Of a stretch of 64,000 nucleotides of DNA, positions 52,944 to 60,526 are shown one piece after another. The notes under the pieces are model-generated. The model was given only the letters and a program-made list of their open reading frames with translations. It was not told the DNA's origin and ran no database searches. Positions within the stretch are counted from its first letter, which is position 1; each line of letters starts with the position of its first letter. This DNA is from Lachnospiraceae bacterium (GTDB taxonomy: Bacteria > Bacillota > Clostridia > Lachnospirales > Lachnospiraceae). A program made the position numbers and the translations under genes. Location of the stretch: the NCBI GenBank assembly GCA_016286555.1, contig JAEETA010000006.1:48820-112819 (forward strand). Reading direction: 5' to 3'.

Positions 52944-55639
52944 TGAAAAGGATACTCAGAAAAAGGATCCCCAGAGAGATCCGGGAGAATTTCTTCCGCT
53001 ACCTGGCGTTATTTGCCATGATCGTCTTTTGCATGTACATCATCATCGCCCTTGTGGATGCTGCGGAGACCATCATTCAGGGGACAGCGGCCAATCAGGA
53101 AGCGACCCGTGTGGAGGATGGACAGATCACGGTGTTCCACCCCCTGACGGATGCGCAGCTTTCGGAGATTTCCGACAAGGGTGTCACCATCGAAGAGCAT
53201 TTCAGCTTTGATGCAACTGTAGAAGACGGGTCCGTACTCCGCGTGTTCCGTACCAGAGTGGCCATTGATACGCTGACGCTGGATTCAGGAAGAGAAGCGG
53301 CAAAGGCGGATGAGATCGTCGTCGAAAAAAACTTCGCAAGGAAGCATGATCTGCAGGAGGGAAGCACCGTAACCATCTCCGGGCAGACCTTTACCGTCAC
53401 CGGCATCGGCACCACCGCAGACTATGACGCACCCCTGCGGAAGTTCTCGGATACTGCAATCGACAGCAGTATTTTTGGCACCTGCTTTGTGACAGAGGAG
53501 GGGTATGCGAGGCTCCGGGAAAGCGGCAGCGCAGTAACGGAGGATCTGACCTATGCGTTCCGTTTGAACGATGCCATGTCTGCCGACGAGCTGAAGGATA
53601 TGATCCGGGACTTCCCCTTCGATTATCGGACGGTGGAGGATCCCTACTATCAGGAGATGCTGGCAGACACTTACGGCAAGAAGGATGAGATCCTGGACGG
53701 GATCGACGATCTCGTGGAAGGCACTGAGGAGCTCCGGGACGGAAGCCACGAGCTTCGTGACGGAGCAGGAGAGTTGCAGGATGCATTGAATGACCTCTGC
53801 ACAGGGGAAGATGCCCTTGCGGATGGTGCGGAAGCACTTTCCGGCGCTCTGGCACCAATGGCTCCCATGATGCCCGGTCTTTCGGGACAGTTGTCTGCAT
53901 TTGGTGAAGGCATGTCCGCCCTTGGAGAAGGCCTGGAAGCAACTGCTGAAGGGGCTGGGGAATTGCATGACGGAACCGTCGAGCTGGCAGACGGATGCGA
54001 TGAACTGTATGACGGAGTGAAGGACCTGCAGGAGCAGAGCAGGGAGATGATCGACCGGTTCTTCTCCGAGAGTCCCGACAACATCACCTCCTTCGTGCTG
54101 AAGGATGAAAACATCCGCATCGGTGGCGGCGCAGGAGATGTGGTCATCAACAAACTGGCAGGTCTGGTGGCGGGCGTGATCCTCATCGTGCTCTTTACCT
54201 ACGTTCTCTCCGTATTTGTGATCCATCAGATCCAGCGGGAAAGCAGTGTCATCGGTACGCTCTACGCCCTGGGTGTGAAGAAGCGGGATCTGTTGGGACA
54301 CTATATCACCCTGCCCACGCCAGTGTCCTTCCTGGGTGGTATCGTTGGTGCGGCTCTTGGCTTTAGCAGGTACGGCTGTGAGTGGCAGATGGCAGATTGC
54401 TATGCCTATTACTCCATGCCTGTGTTTACCAAGGTATTCCCGGCGTACCTCATCATCTACTCTGTCATCATGCCGCCGGTGGTATCGGTCATCGTGAACA
54501 CGCTGGTGATAAATAAGCGCCTTTCCCGTACGGCCCTTTCCCTGATCCGGAATGAGCAGAAGACGACCGGCATCAAAAATGTGGATCTGAGCGGCTGGAA
54601 CTATCTGAACCGCTTCCGGATCCGTCAGATCCTGAAGGAGCGCAGAACCGCGTTTACGGTCGTCTTCGGCATGGTGATCTGTCTGCTGATCCTGATGATG
54701 GGACTGGACTGCTACGTGCTCTGCCGTGGGATCGGCACCATGAACAGCGCGGATACCCATTATGAGTACATGTATTCCTACAAGTATCCCACCAAAGAGC
54801 CGCCGGCAGGAGGAGAGCCCTGTTTTGTCTACACCCTTTCCAAGGAAAAGAACGGTTACAATCTTGACATCACTGTCATCGGCATCGATGATGACAATCC
54901 CTACTATGATGTAACGCCGGTCAAAGGAAAGAATATGGTGGTGGCCAGCGAAGGGATCCGGGACCGGTACGGTGCGGATGTGGGAGACAAGGTGGTCTTT
55001 TCCGATCGGTCGGAAGGTGTGGACTATGCCTTTACCGTGGCGGATGTGGTGCCCTATTCCGTGGGCCTCACAGTCTTTATGGACATCGCCAGCATGCGTG
55101 AGCTCTTCGGCGAGGATGAGGACTACTACAACGTGATCCTCTCGGACCGGGCCCTGGATATCGAGGAGGGCAGGCTCTATTCCATCACCCGGAAGCATGA
55201 CATTGAGGTAGCCTCCGACATTTTTGTAAAGCTCATGGCGCCCATGGTCATCATGATGACAACCGCGTCCTCCATCATCTTCTGTATCGTGATGTACCTG
55301 ATGATGGCGGTGATGATCGATCGGGCCGCCTTCGGCATCTCGCTGGTAAAGATCTTCGGCTATCGGAAGCGGGAACTGAAAAAACTCTACCTCAGCGGCA
55401 ATCGCTTCATCGTGATCCTGGGTGCTCTCATCGGCATCCCGGTGGCAAAGGTCATAATGGATGCCCTCTTCCCGACCTTTGTGAGCAATGTGGCATGCCC
55501 CGTGCCGTTGCGGTTTGCCTGGTATTATTATGTGATCATCTTTGCGGGGATCATGTGCAGCTATGAGATCATCAGCCTGTTGCTGACGAGAAAGCTGGAT
55601 AAAGTGGTGCCGGCAGAGGTACTGAAGAACCGAGAATAA
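52943..55639 (+). CDS. FtsX-like ABC transporter permease with coiled-coil insert
   Basis: 898 residues. Helix near the N-terminus (about 20-45), a large extracytoplasmic region, then helices in two clusters (about 405-520 and 765-885) in the MacB/FtsX double arrangement. The extracytoplasmic part carries repeated units of the form L-x-DG-x-x-EL (DGIDDLVEGTEELRDGSHELRDGAGELQ), predicted coiled coil, as in the YhgE/Pip-like and DUF-type permeases. GGAGG precedes ATG 52943, which overlaps the ATPase stop. Forms an exporter or mechanotransmission complex with the preceding ATPase. Confidence 0.87.
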   Translation: MKRILRKRIPREIRENFFRYLALFAMIVFCMYIIIALVDAAETIIQGTAANQEATRVEDGQITVFHPLTDAQLSEISDKGVTIEEHFSFDATVEDGSVLRVFRTRVAIDTLTLDSGREAAKADEIVVEKNFARKHDLQEGSTVTISGQTFTVTGIGTTADYDAPLRKFSDTAIDSSIFGTCFVTEEGYARLRESGSAVTEDLTYAFRLNDAMSADELKDMIRDFPFDYRTVEDPYYQEMLADTYGKKDEILDGIDDLVEGTEELRDGSHELRDGAGELQDALNDLCTGEDALADGAEALSGALAPMAPMMPGLSGQLSAFGEGMSALGEGLEATAEGAGELHDGTVELADGCDELYDGVKDLQEQSREMIDRFFSESPDNITSFVLKDENIRIGGGAGDVVINKLAGLVAGVILIVLFTYVLSVFVIHQIQRESSVIGTLYALGVKKRDLLGHYITLPTPVSFLGGIVGAALGFSRYGCEWQMADCYAYYSMPVFTKVFPAYLIIYSVIMPPVVSVIVNTLVINKRLSRTALSLIRNEQKTTGIKNVDLSGWNYLNRFRIRQILKERRTAFTVVFGMVICLLILMMGLDCYVLCRGIGTMNSADTHYEYMYSYKYPTKEPPAGGEPCFVYTLSKEKNGYNLDITVIGIDDDNPYYDVTPVKGKNMVVASEGIRDRYGADVGDKVVFSDRSEGVDYAFTVADVVPYSVGLTVFMDIASMRELFGEDEDYYNVILSDRALDIEEGRLYSITRKHDIEVASDIFVKLMAPMVIMMTTASSIIFCIVMYLMMAVMIDRAAFGISLVKIFGYRKRELKKLYLSGNRFIVILGALIGIPVAKVIMDALFPTFVSNVACPVPLRFAWYYYVIIFAGIMCSYEIISLLLTRKLDKVVPAEVLKNRE

Positions 55640-55677
55640 GTACCGAAAAATAAATCTGACGATTGATTTTGCGGTAC

Positions 55678-55700
55678 CCGGTTTGGGAGACCCAAACCGG
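55678..55700. other. Perfect 10-bp hairpin between the permease and the HMA protein gene
   Basis: CCGGTTTGGG and CCCAAACCGG separated by AGA. It may be an RNA stem between genes or a protein-binding palindrome. Confidence 0.6.
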
Positions 55701-55725
55701 AGACAGAAAGGTAGAAGGTGAAAGC

Positions 55726-56091
55726 GTGAATCTGATTTTAGGCATCATTTTGGCCTGCATTCTTGCACTGGCCGTGAAGGGGTCCATCGCGCATTTTAAG
55801 GGCGAGGGATCCTGCTGCGGCGGTGGCGGGAGCGATGTAAAGTCCAAAGAAAAAAAGTTGGATAGCGTGACCTGTATCAAGACATTGCGAATCGAGGGAA
55901 TGCATTGTGAGCACTGCTATACCAGGGTTCACAATGCGCTGAATTCCCTGGAGGGCGTCAGTGCGAAGGTCTACGGAAAGCATGGCAAAGCGGTGGTGAA
56001 ATGTGCTCTTGATCCGGGAGATGACATGCTCCGGCAGACGGTGGAGAAACTGGATTACACCGTGACCTCCATTGAGACCCGGGAGCCCTGA
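55726..56091 (+). CDS. Membrane-anchored heavy-metal-associated (HMA) domain protein
   Basis: 121 residues from GTG 55726 (AGAAGGTG upstream). A hydrophobic helix (about 1-20) is followed by a Gly/Cys-rich stretch (GSCCGGGGSD) and then an HMA domain (about 50-120) with the metal-binding GMHCEHCYTRV. This fold usually binds Cu(I) or similar soft metals. Its place at the end of the feo operon suggests a metal-handling role linked to iron limitation. An ATG at 55663 is in frame but would add an unrelated leader that includes the hairpin. Confidence 0.8.
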   Translation: MNLILGIILACILALAVKGSIAHFKGEGSCCGGGGSDVKSKEKKLDSVTCIKTLRIEGMHCEHCYTRVHNALNSLEGVSAKVYGKHGKAVVKCALDPGDDMLRQTVEKLDYTVTSIETREP

Positions 56092-56113
56092 CGGGAGGAC
56101 TGTCTCTTTTTTT
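56074..56113 (+). terminator. Weak terminator after the HMA protein gene
   Basis: GAGAC (56074-56078) and GTCTC (56102-56106) pair around a GC-rich interior, then TTTTTTT. Confidence 0.5.
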
Positions 56114-56121
56114 ACCATATG

Positions 56122-56137
56122 GTTAGATATGTCTAAC
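56122..56137. promoter_or_regulatory. DtxR-type operator upstream of dtxR
   Basis: GTTAG-ATATGT-CTAAC inside a longer perfect palindrome (10-base arms, 56117-56142), 48 bases before the dtxR start. The same core occurs three times at feo, so autoregulation is likely. Confidence 0.8.
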
Positions 56138-56184
56138 CATATCGCATCATTGTGTTTTGTTGTCTGTTTTGAAATGAGGTTTTT

Positions 56185-56571
56185 ATGAATGAATCAGCGG
56201 AGGATTATATCAAGACGATCTACATCCTGAAACGCAGGAACGGCATCGTTCACTCCATCGACATCGCCCGGGAGATGGGTTTTTCCAGAGCCAGTGTCTC
56301 CACGGCCATGACGAAACTTCGAAAGAAGGGCATCATCGTCATGGAGAAAAACGGCATCATCGATTTTACGGAGAAGGGTGCGGAGATAGCCGAAGGGATC
56401 TTTGAAAAGTATTCCACTCTGATCGGCTTTCTGCAGGTGGTGGCCGGCGTGGATGAAGCCACGGCCAGAGAAGACGCCTGCAAAATGGAACACGGCCTGA
56501 GCGAAACCACCTACAGCGGGATCCGGAGATTTGTCAGGAATCATCCCGCGGCGGAAGCGCCCACGGGCTAA
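56185..56571 (+). CDS. DtxR/MntR-family metal-dependent regulator
   Basis: 128 residues, the short form without the SH3-like third domain. N-terminal winged helix-turn-helix ESAEDYIKTIYILKRRNGIVHSIDIAREMGFSRASVSTAMTKLRKKGIIVM is followed by the dimerisation and metal-binding helices with EDACKMEHGLSETT and IRRFV. It lies downstream of a GTTAG-N6-CTAAC palindrome and upstream of two ABC exporter genes. I infer it represses feo and itself when Fe(II) is sufficient. Confidence 0.9.
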   Translation: MNESAEDYIKTIYILKRRNGIVHSIDIAREMGFSRASVSTAMTKLRKKGIIVMEKNGIIDFTEKGAEIAEGIFEKYSTLIGFLQVVAGVDEATAREDACKMEHGLSETTYSGIRRFVRNHPAAEAPTG

Positions 56572-56617
56572 ACAGTGACATGTCCCGGCAACGGGGCGAT
56601 ATGAGGAGGAGAGGAGA

Positions 56618-58414
56618 ATGAACGAAACAAGAAGCACGAAAAAACGAAGTCTGTTGTCCTGGGTGCTGGAATTCGCCGGAAGAAAGCGCATGTTTTTCGG
56701 CGGAAGTGTGGTGCTGGCCATGCTGGGTGTGGCGGCTTCCTTTGTACCCTATCTGATCATTGCAAGGATCGTGGAGGAGCTCCTGGCGGGAACGAGAGAC
56801 TGGAACGTGTATCTGCACTATATCTTTCTGATGGCCCTGTTCTGGGTGATCCGCATGACCCTGCATTCCGTTTCCACAGCCCTTTCCCATGTGGCAACCT
56901 TTACGGTGCTGGGCGGGATCCGGGAGCAGCTCTGTGAAAAGCTCTCGCGGATCCCGTTGGGCTCCGTATTGGACGACAACAGTGGAAGCTACAAGAACAT
57001 TATCGTTGAGCGGGTCGATTCCATGGAGACCACGCTGGCGCACATCGTTCCGGAGTTTACGGCGAACATCCTGCTCCCCGTGATCATGTTTATCTATCTC
57101 CTGATCATCGACTGGCGGCTGGCTCTGGCGAATCTGGTGGGGGCCGGCATCGGCCTCATTTGTCTCACCATCATGATGATCCTGAGCAAGGGCGGCTTCG
57201 AACTTTCGGTACAGAAAACGAAGAAATTAAATGACACGGCCGTCGAATACATCAACGGTATCGAGGTGATCAAGGCCTTCGGAAAGACCGGCAGCTCCTA
57301 TGAGAAGTTCGTGAAGGCTGCCAGAGAAGGGGCGGATGTGTTCATCGACTGGATGCGCAGATGTATCTGGGCCCAGGCCGGGACCATGACCTTCCTCCCC
57401 GCAACGTTCCTGGGAGTCCTGCCTGTGGGGCTAATGCTGGTGAAAAACGGTGCTCTTTCCCCCGTGGGATTTGTCACCGGCATCATCCTGTCCGCAGGAC
57501 TCATCACTCCTCTGGTGGTGGCTTTTTCCTACACGGATGACCTGATGAAGATGGGAGCCATCTTCGGTGAGGTCATCGAGATCCTGGAGCGGAAGGACAT
57601 GGAGCGCCCGGAGAAGATGACCATCCGTCCGCAGGGTTCCGACATCGTGCTGCGGGATGTGCATTTTACCTACAAGGAAAAAGAGGTGCTCCATGGCGTG
57701 GATATGGAGATCAGGCAGGGAGATGTGGTGGCCATTGTAGGCCCCTCCGGCTCCGGAAAAAGTACCATTGCGAGACTCATTGACTCCCTCTGGGATGTGG
57801 ACTCCGGCACCATTACCTACGGTGGTGTGGACATCCGGCAGATCCCGCTGACGGAGTATATGAGTCAGATCGCTTATGTGGCCCAGGACAATTACCTCTT
57901 TGATCTGTCTGTCATGGAGAATATCCGACTGGGCAGACCCGGTGCAACGGATCGGGAGGTGATAGAAGCTGCGAAAGCCACGGGATGCCACGAGTTCATC
58001 AAGGGGCTGGAACGCGGATATGACACCATCGTCGGCGGTGCCGGAGGGCATCTGTCGGGAGGAGAGCGGCAGCGGATCTGTATCGCCAGAGCCATGCTGA
58101 AGGATGCTCCCGTGGTGATCCTGGACGAAGCTACCGCCTACACCGATCCCGAGAACGAAGCTCTGGTACAGAGCAGTGTTGCGAAACTGGTGCAGGGCAG
58201 GACCCTCATTGTCATCGCGCACCGGCTCTCCACCATCGTGGATGCGGATCGGATCTATGTCATCAATGACGGAAATGTGGAGGCCTCCGGAACGCAGGAG
58301 GAGCTCCTGGAGAAATGCCCGCTGTACCGCAAGATGTGGGAGGCCCACACCATGGCGAAGGACGAGGATACGGATCCGGCGCCCGTTTCCGGAAAGGAGG
58401 TGGCATATGCTTAA
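56618..58414 (+). CDS. ABC half-exporter 1 (TMD-NBD)
   Basis: 598 residues. Six-helix exporter membrane domain (about 25-310), then a nucleotide-binding domain with Walker A GPSGSGKST, signature LSGGERQRICIARAM, Walker B VVILDEATAYTD and AHRLSTI. GAGGAGAGGAG precedes the start. The next gene begins 8 bases before its stop, so the pair is a heterodimeric exporter. Its neighbour dtxR and the iron operon suggest a metal-related substrate such as a siderophore-like molecule, but this is context only. Confidence 0.9.
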   Translation: MNETRSTKKRSLLSWVLEFAGRKRMFFGGSVVLAMLGVAASFVPYLIIARIVEELLAGTRDWNVYLHYIFLMALFWVIRMTLHSVSTALSHVATFTVLGGIREQLCEKLSRIPLGSVLDDNSGSYKNIIVERVDSMETTLAHIVPEFTANILLPVIMFIYLLIIDWRLALANLVGAGIGLICLTIMMILSKGGFELSVQKTKKLNDTAVEYINGIEVIKAFGKTGSSYEKFVKAAREGADVFIDWMRRCIWAQAGTMTFLPATFLGVLPVGLMLVKNGALSPVGFVTGIILSAGLITPLVVAFSYTDDLMKMGAIFGEVIEILERKDMERPEKMTIRPQGSDIVLRDVHFTYKEKEVLHGVDMEIRQGDVVAIVGPSGSGKSTIARLIDSLWDVDSGTITYGGVDIRQIPLTEYMSQIAYVAQDNYLFDLSVMENIRLGRPGATDREVIEAAKATGCHEFIKGLERGYDTIVGGAGGHLSGGERQRICIARAMLKDAPVVILDEATAYTDPENEALVQSSVAKLVQGRTLIVIAHRLSTIVDADRIYVINDGNVEASGTQEELLEKCPLYRKMWEAHTMAKDEDTDPAPVSGKEVAYA

Positions 58415-60143
58415 GATGGTGAAGAAGTTCTTTGATTTTTGCAATCAAAAGAATCGGACCAAGCTGTACCAATCTGTAGGTCTGGGGGTTCTGGAAGCCA
58501 TGTTCACGGCAATGAAGATCCCGGCGGCCTTCTGTGCTATCCGGGCTGCGCTGTCCGGAACCATCACCTCCGGTGATCTTCTCACGGTGATCGGCCTGAT
58601 GCTCCTGAGCACCATCGGCAAGATGGTCATCAACCGATTTTCCTCCATGCTGCAGACGGAGGCGGGATATGACACCTGTGCCTTAAAGCGCATCGAGATC
58701 GGAGAACATCTGCGTTACCTGCCCATGGGATATTTTAACGATACCAGCCTGGGACATATTACTTCCGTAACTACCAACACCATGGAGCAGGTTGGGGACA
58801 TCGCTACCCGGGCTATCATGATGGTGCTCCAGGGCGGCATTACCACGGTGGTCATCACCTTCTTTATGTTCGTGTTTGACCTCAGGATCGGTCTGATCTC
58901 CCTGGCGGGGATCGGGATCTTCCTGCTGGTCAATCGTTGGACCAACAAATGTGTTGCGCAGGTGGCAGATGAAAAACTCAGCGCCGACCGGGATATGGTA
59001 GGCGTGATCCTGGAGTATATTCAGGGCATTGCGGAGATCCGGAATTACAATATGTTCGCCCGGAACAGATCCCGGATGGGGAAGGCCATCGAGCGGAAGA
59101 AAAAGGCAGACATCGCCGCAGAGCTGGCGGCCATTCCCGCAGTGGGTGTGCAGAACCTCATCGTAAAGCTCATCGGTGTGGTGATTGCCTGCGCGTCCCT
59201 GTTTTTCTACCTGGAGGGCTCCATGGATCTGGTCTACACCATCACCATGCTGCTTTGTTCCTTCATGGTCTTTGAATCCCTGGATATGGCAGGGACCTTT
59301 ACGGCGCTGCTGAAGGTCATCGGCAAGGGCGTGGATCTGGCCAATGAGATCCTGGATATCAAGCAAATGGACATCGCGGGTGAGAATATCGTTCCGGAGC
59401 ACAGAGACATCCATCTGGAGCACGTGAGTTTCGCGTACGAGAACCGGAAGATCATCGACGATGTGACGCTGGACATCAAAGAAAATACCACCACTGCCAT
59501 TGTTGGCCCTTCCGGCGGCGGCAAAACCACCATCACATCTCTCATCGCCCGTTTCTGGGATGTACAGGAGGGCGAAGTGACGCTGGGTGGCAGAAATGTG
59601 AAGGATTACAGCTTTGACTCTCTCATGGAGAATTTCAGCTTCGTGTTCCAGAGGGTTTATCTTTTTGAAGACACCATCGCCAACAACATCCGCTTCGGCA
59701 GGCCCGAGGCGACCATGGAGGAAGTGATGGAGGCGGCGAAGAAGGCTGCCTGCCATGACTTTATCATGGCACTGCCGGACGGATATGACACCATGATCGG
59801 AGAGGGCGGCGCCAGTCTCTCCGGTGGTGAGAAGCAAAGGATCGCCATCGCCAGAGCCATCATGAAAGATGCGCCCATCATCATTCTGGACGAAGCCACC
59901 GCCAATGTGGATCCGGAGAATGAGAAGGAGCTGACGGAGGCCATTGAGAACCTGACAAAGCAGAAGACCATCATCATGATCGCTCACAGATTGAAGACCG
60001 TGCGGAACGCGGACCAGATCCTGGTGGTGGACAAGGGCAGGATCGCCCAAAAGGGAACCCATGAAGAACTCATGCGGCAGGGAGGCATTTATCGGAACTT
60101 CATTGCCGGAAGAAAACAGGCGGTAAGCTGGAAGCTGGCGTAG
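58407..60143 (+). CDS. ABC half-exporter 2 (TMD-NBD)
   Basis: 578 residues from ATG 58407, preceded by GGAAAGGAGG. The membrane domain (about 20-300) is followed by Walker A GPSGGGKTT, signature LSGGEKQRIAIARAI, Walker B IIILDEATANVD and AHRLKTV. It overlaps the first half-exporter by 8 bases. The long in-frame extension to 58176 is an out-of-frame reading of the upstream gene and is rejected. Confidence 0.9.
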   Translation: MLKMVKKFFDFCNQKNRTKLYQSVGLGVLEAMFTAMKIPAAFCAIRAALSGTITSGDLLTVIGLMLLSTIGKMVINRFSSMLQTEAGYDTCALKRIEIGEHLRYLPMGYFNDTSLGHITSVTTNTMEQVGDIATRAIMMVLQGGITTVVITFFMFVFDLRIGLISLAGIGIFLLVNRWTNKCVAQVADEKLSADRDMVGVILEYIQGIAEIRNYNMFARNRSRMGKAIERKKKADIAAELAAIPAVGVQNLIVKLIGVVIACASLFFYLEGSMDLVYTITMLLCSFMVFESLDMAGTFTALLKVIGKGVDLANEILDIKQMDIAGENIVPEHRDIHLEHVSFAYENRKIIDDVTLDIKENTTTAIVGPSGGGKTTITSLIARFWDVQEGEVTLGGRNVKDYSFDSLMENFSFVFQRVYLFEDTIANNIRFGRPEATMEEVMEAAKKAACHDFIMALPDGYDTMIGEGGASLSGGEKQRIAIARAIMKDAPIIILDEATANVDPENEKELTEAIENLTKQKTIIMIAHRLKTVRNADQILVVDKGRIAQKGTHEELMRQGGIYRNFIAGRKQAVSWKLA

Positions 60144-60160
60144 TCCGGCGGAAGGCTTGC

Positions 60161-60325
60161 ATGGCAGATGTGGCTAAGGATCAGGGCAAGAGCATTGATG
60201 CAAAGGCCATCGAGGAGAAGCTGGGCATCCCTGTGATCCCTTTTTCCGCAACGGATATCAAATCCTATGATGTCTTCTACGAAGCGCTTTCCAAGGCGAT
60301 TTCACAGAAGAGAGAAGAATGCTGA
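60161..60325 (+). pseudogene. Remnant of a second FeoB-type GTPase domain
   Basis: An unlisted 54-residue frame: MADVAKDQGKSIDAKAIEEK then LGIPVIPFSATDIKSYDVFYEALSKAI. It aligns with the G4-to-G5 part of FeoB (in the window feoB: NKSDVNDKKGNKIDAAKLSEKLGCPVI), beginning exactly at the G4 motif, where NMAD is cut to CMAD. No other FeoB part lies around it. It is 17 bases after the exporter and ends 2 bases before a strong terminator. Probably the leftover of a deleted feoB paralogue; a small expressed protein cannot be excluded, since GGAAGG precedes the ATG. Confidence 0.6.
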
Positions 60326-60326
60326 A

Positions 60327-60367
60327 GAAAAAAGATCTTCTCCCGAGGGGGGGAAGGTCTTTTTTTC
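60327..60367 (+). terminator. Strong terminator after the exporter genes
   Basis: AAAAAAGATCTTCTCCC pairs with GGGAAGGTCTTTTTT apart from one bulge and one G-T pair, and a T run follows. Confidence 0.9.
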
Positions 60368-60526
60368 CGGAGAGGGGGCGTGAAACTTTTTGATTTGCTA
60401 AATTGTTTGTTAAATTTCCCTAAACTAGGCAAAAATTCAGAAAATTAAGGTAGAATAGATGTGTGCATGAGTTTATGTTCCGATTTTGAGAATGCAGAAA
60501 GAAAAGTAGGGAAACGGGGGACAGTT

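Noticed and set aside
53285..55198. 637-codon minus-strand frame opposite the FtsX-like permease
   Set aside because: Same kind of shadow; the plus-strand product has membrane helices and coupling with its ATPase.
58176..58406. 77-codon N-terminal extension of the second half-exporter
   Set aside because: It is an out-of-frame reading of the first exporter, Arg/Trp/Ser-rich, and ATG 58407 has a perfect ribosome site.
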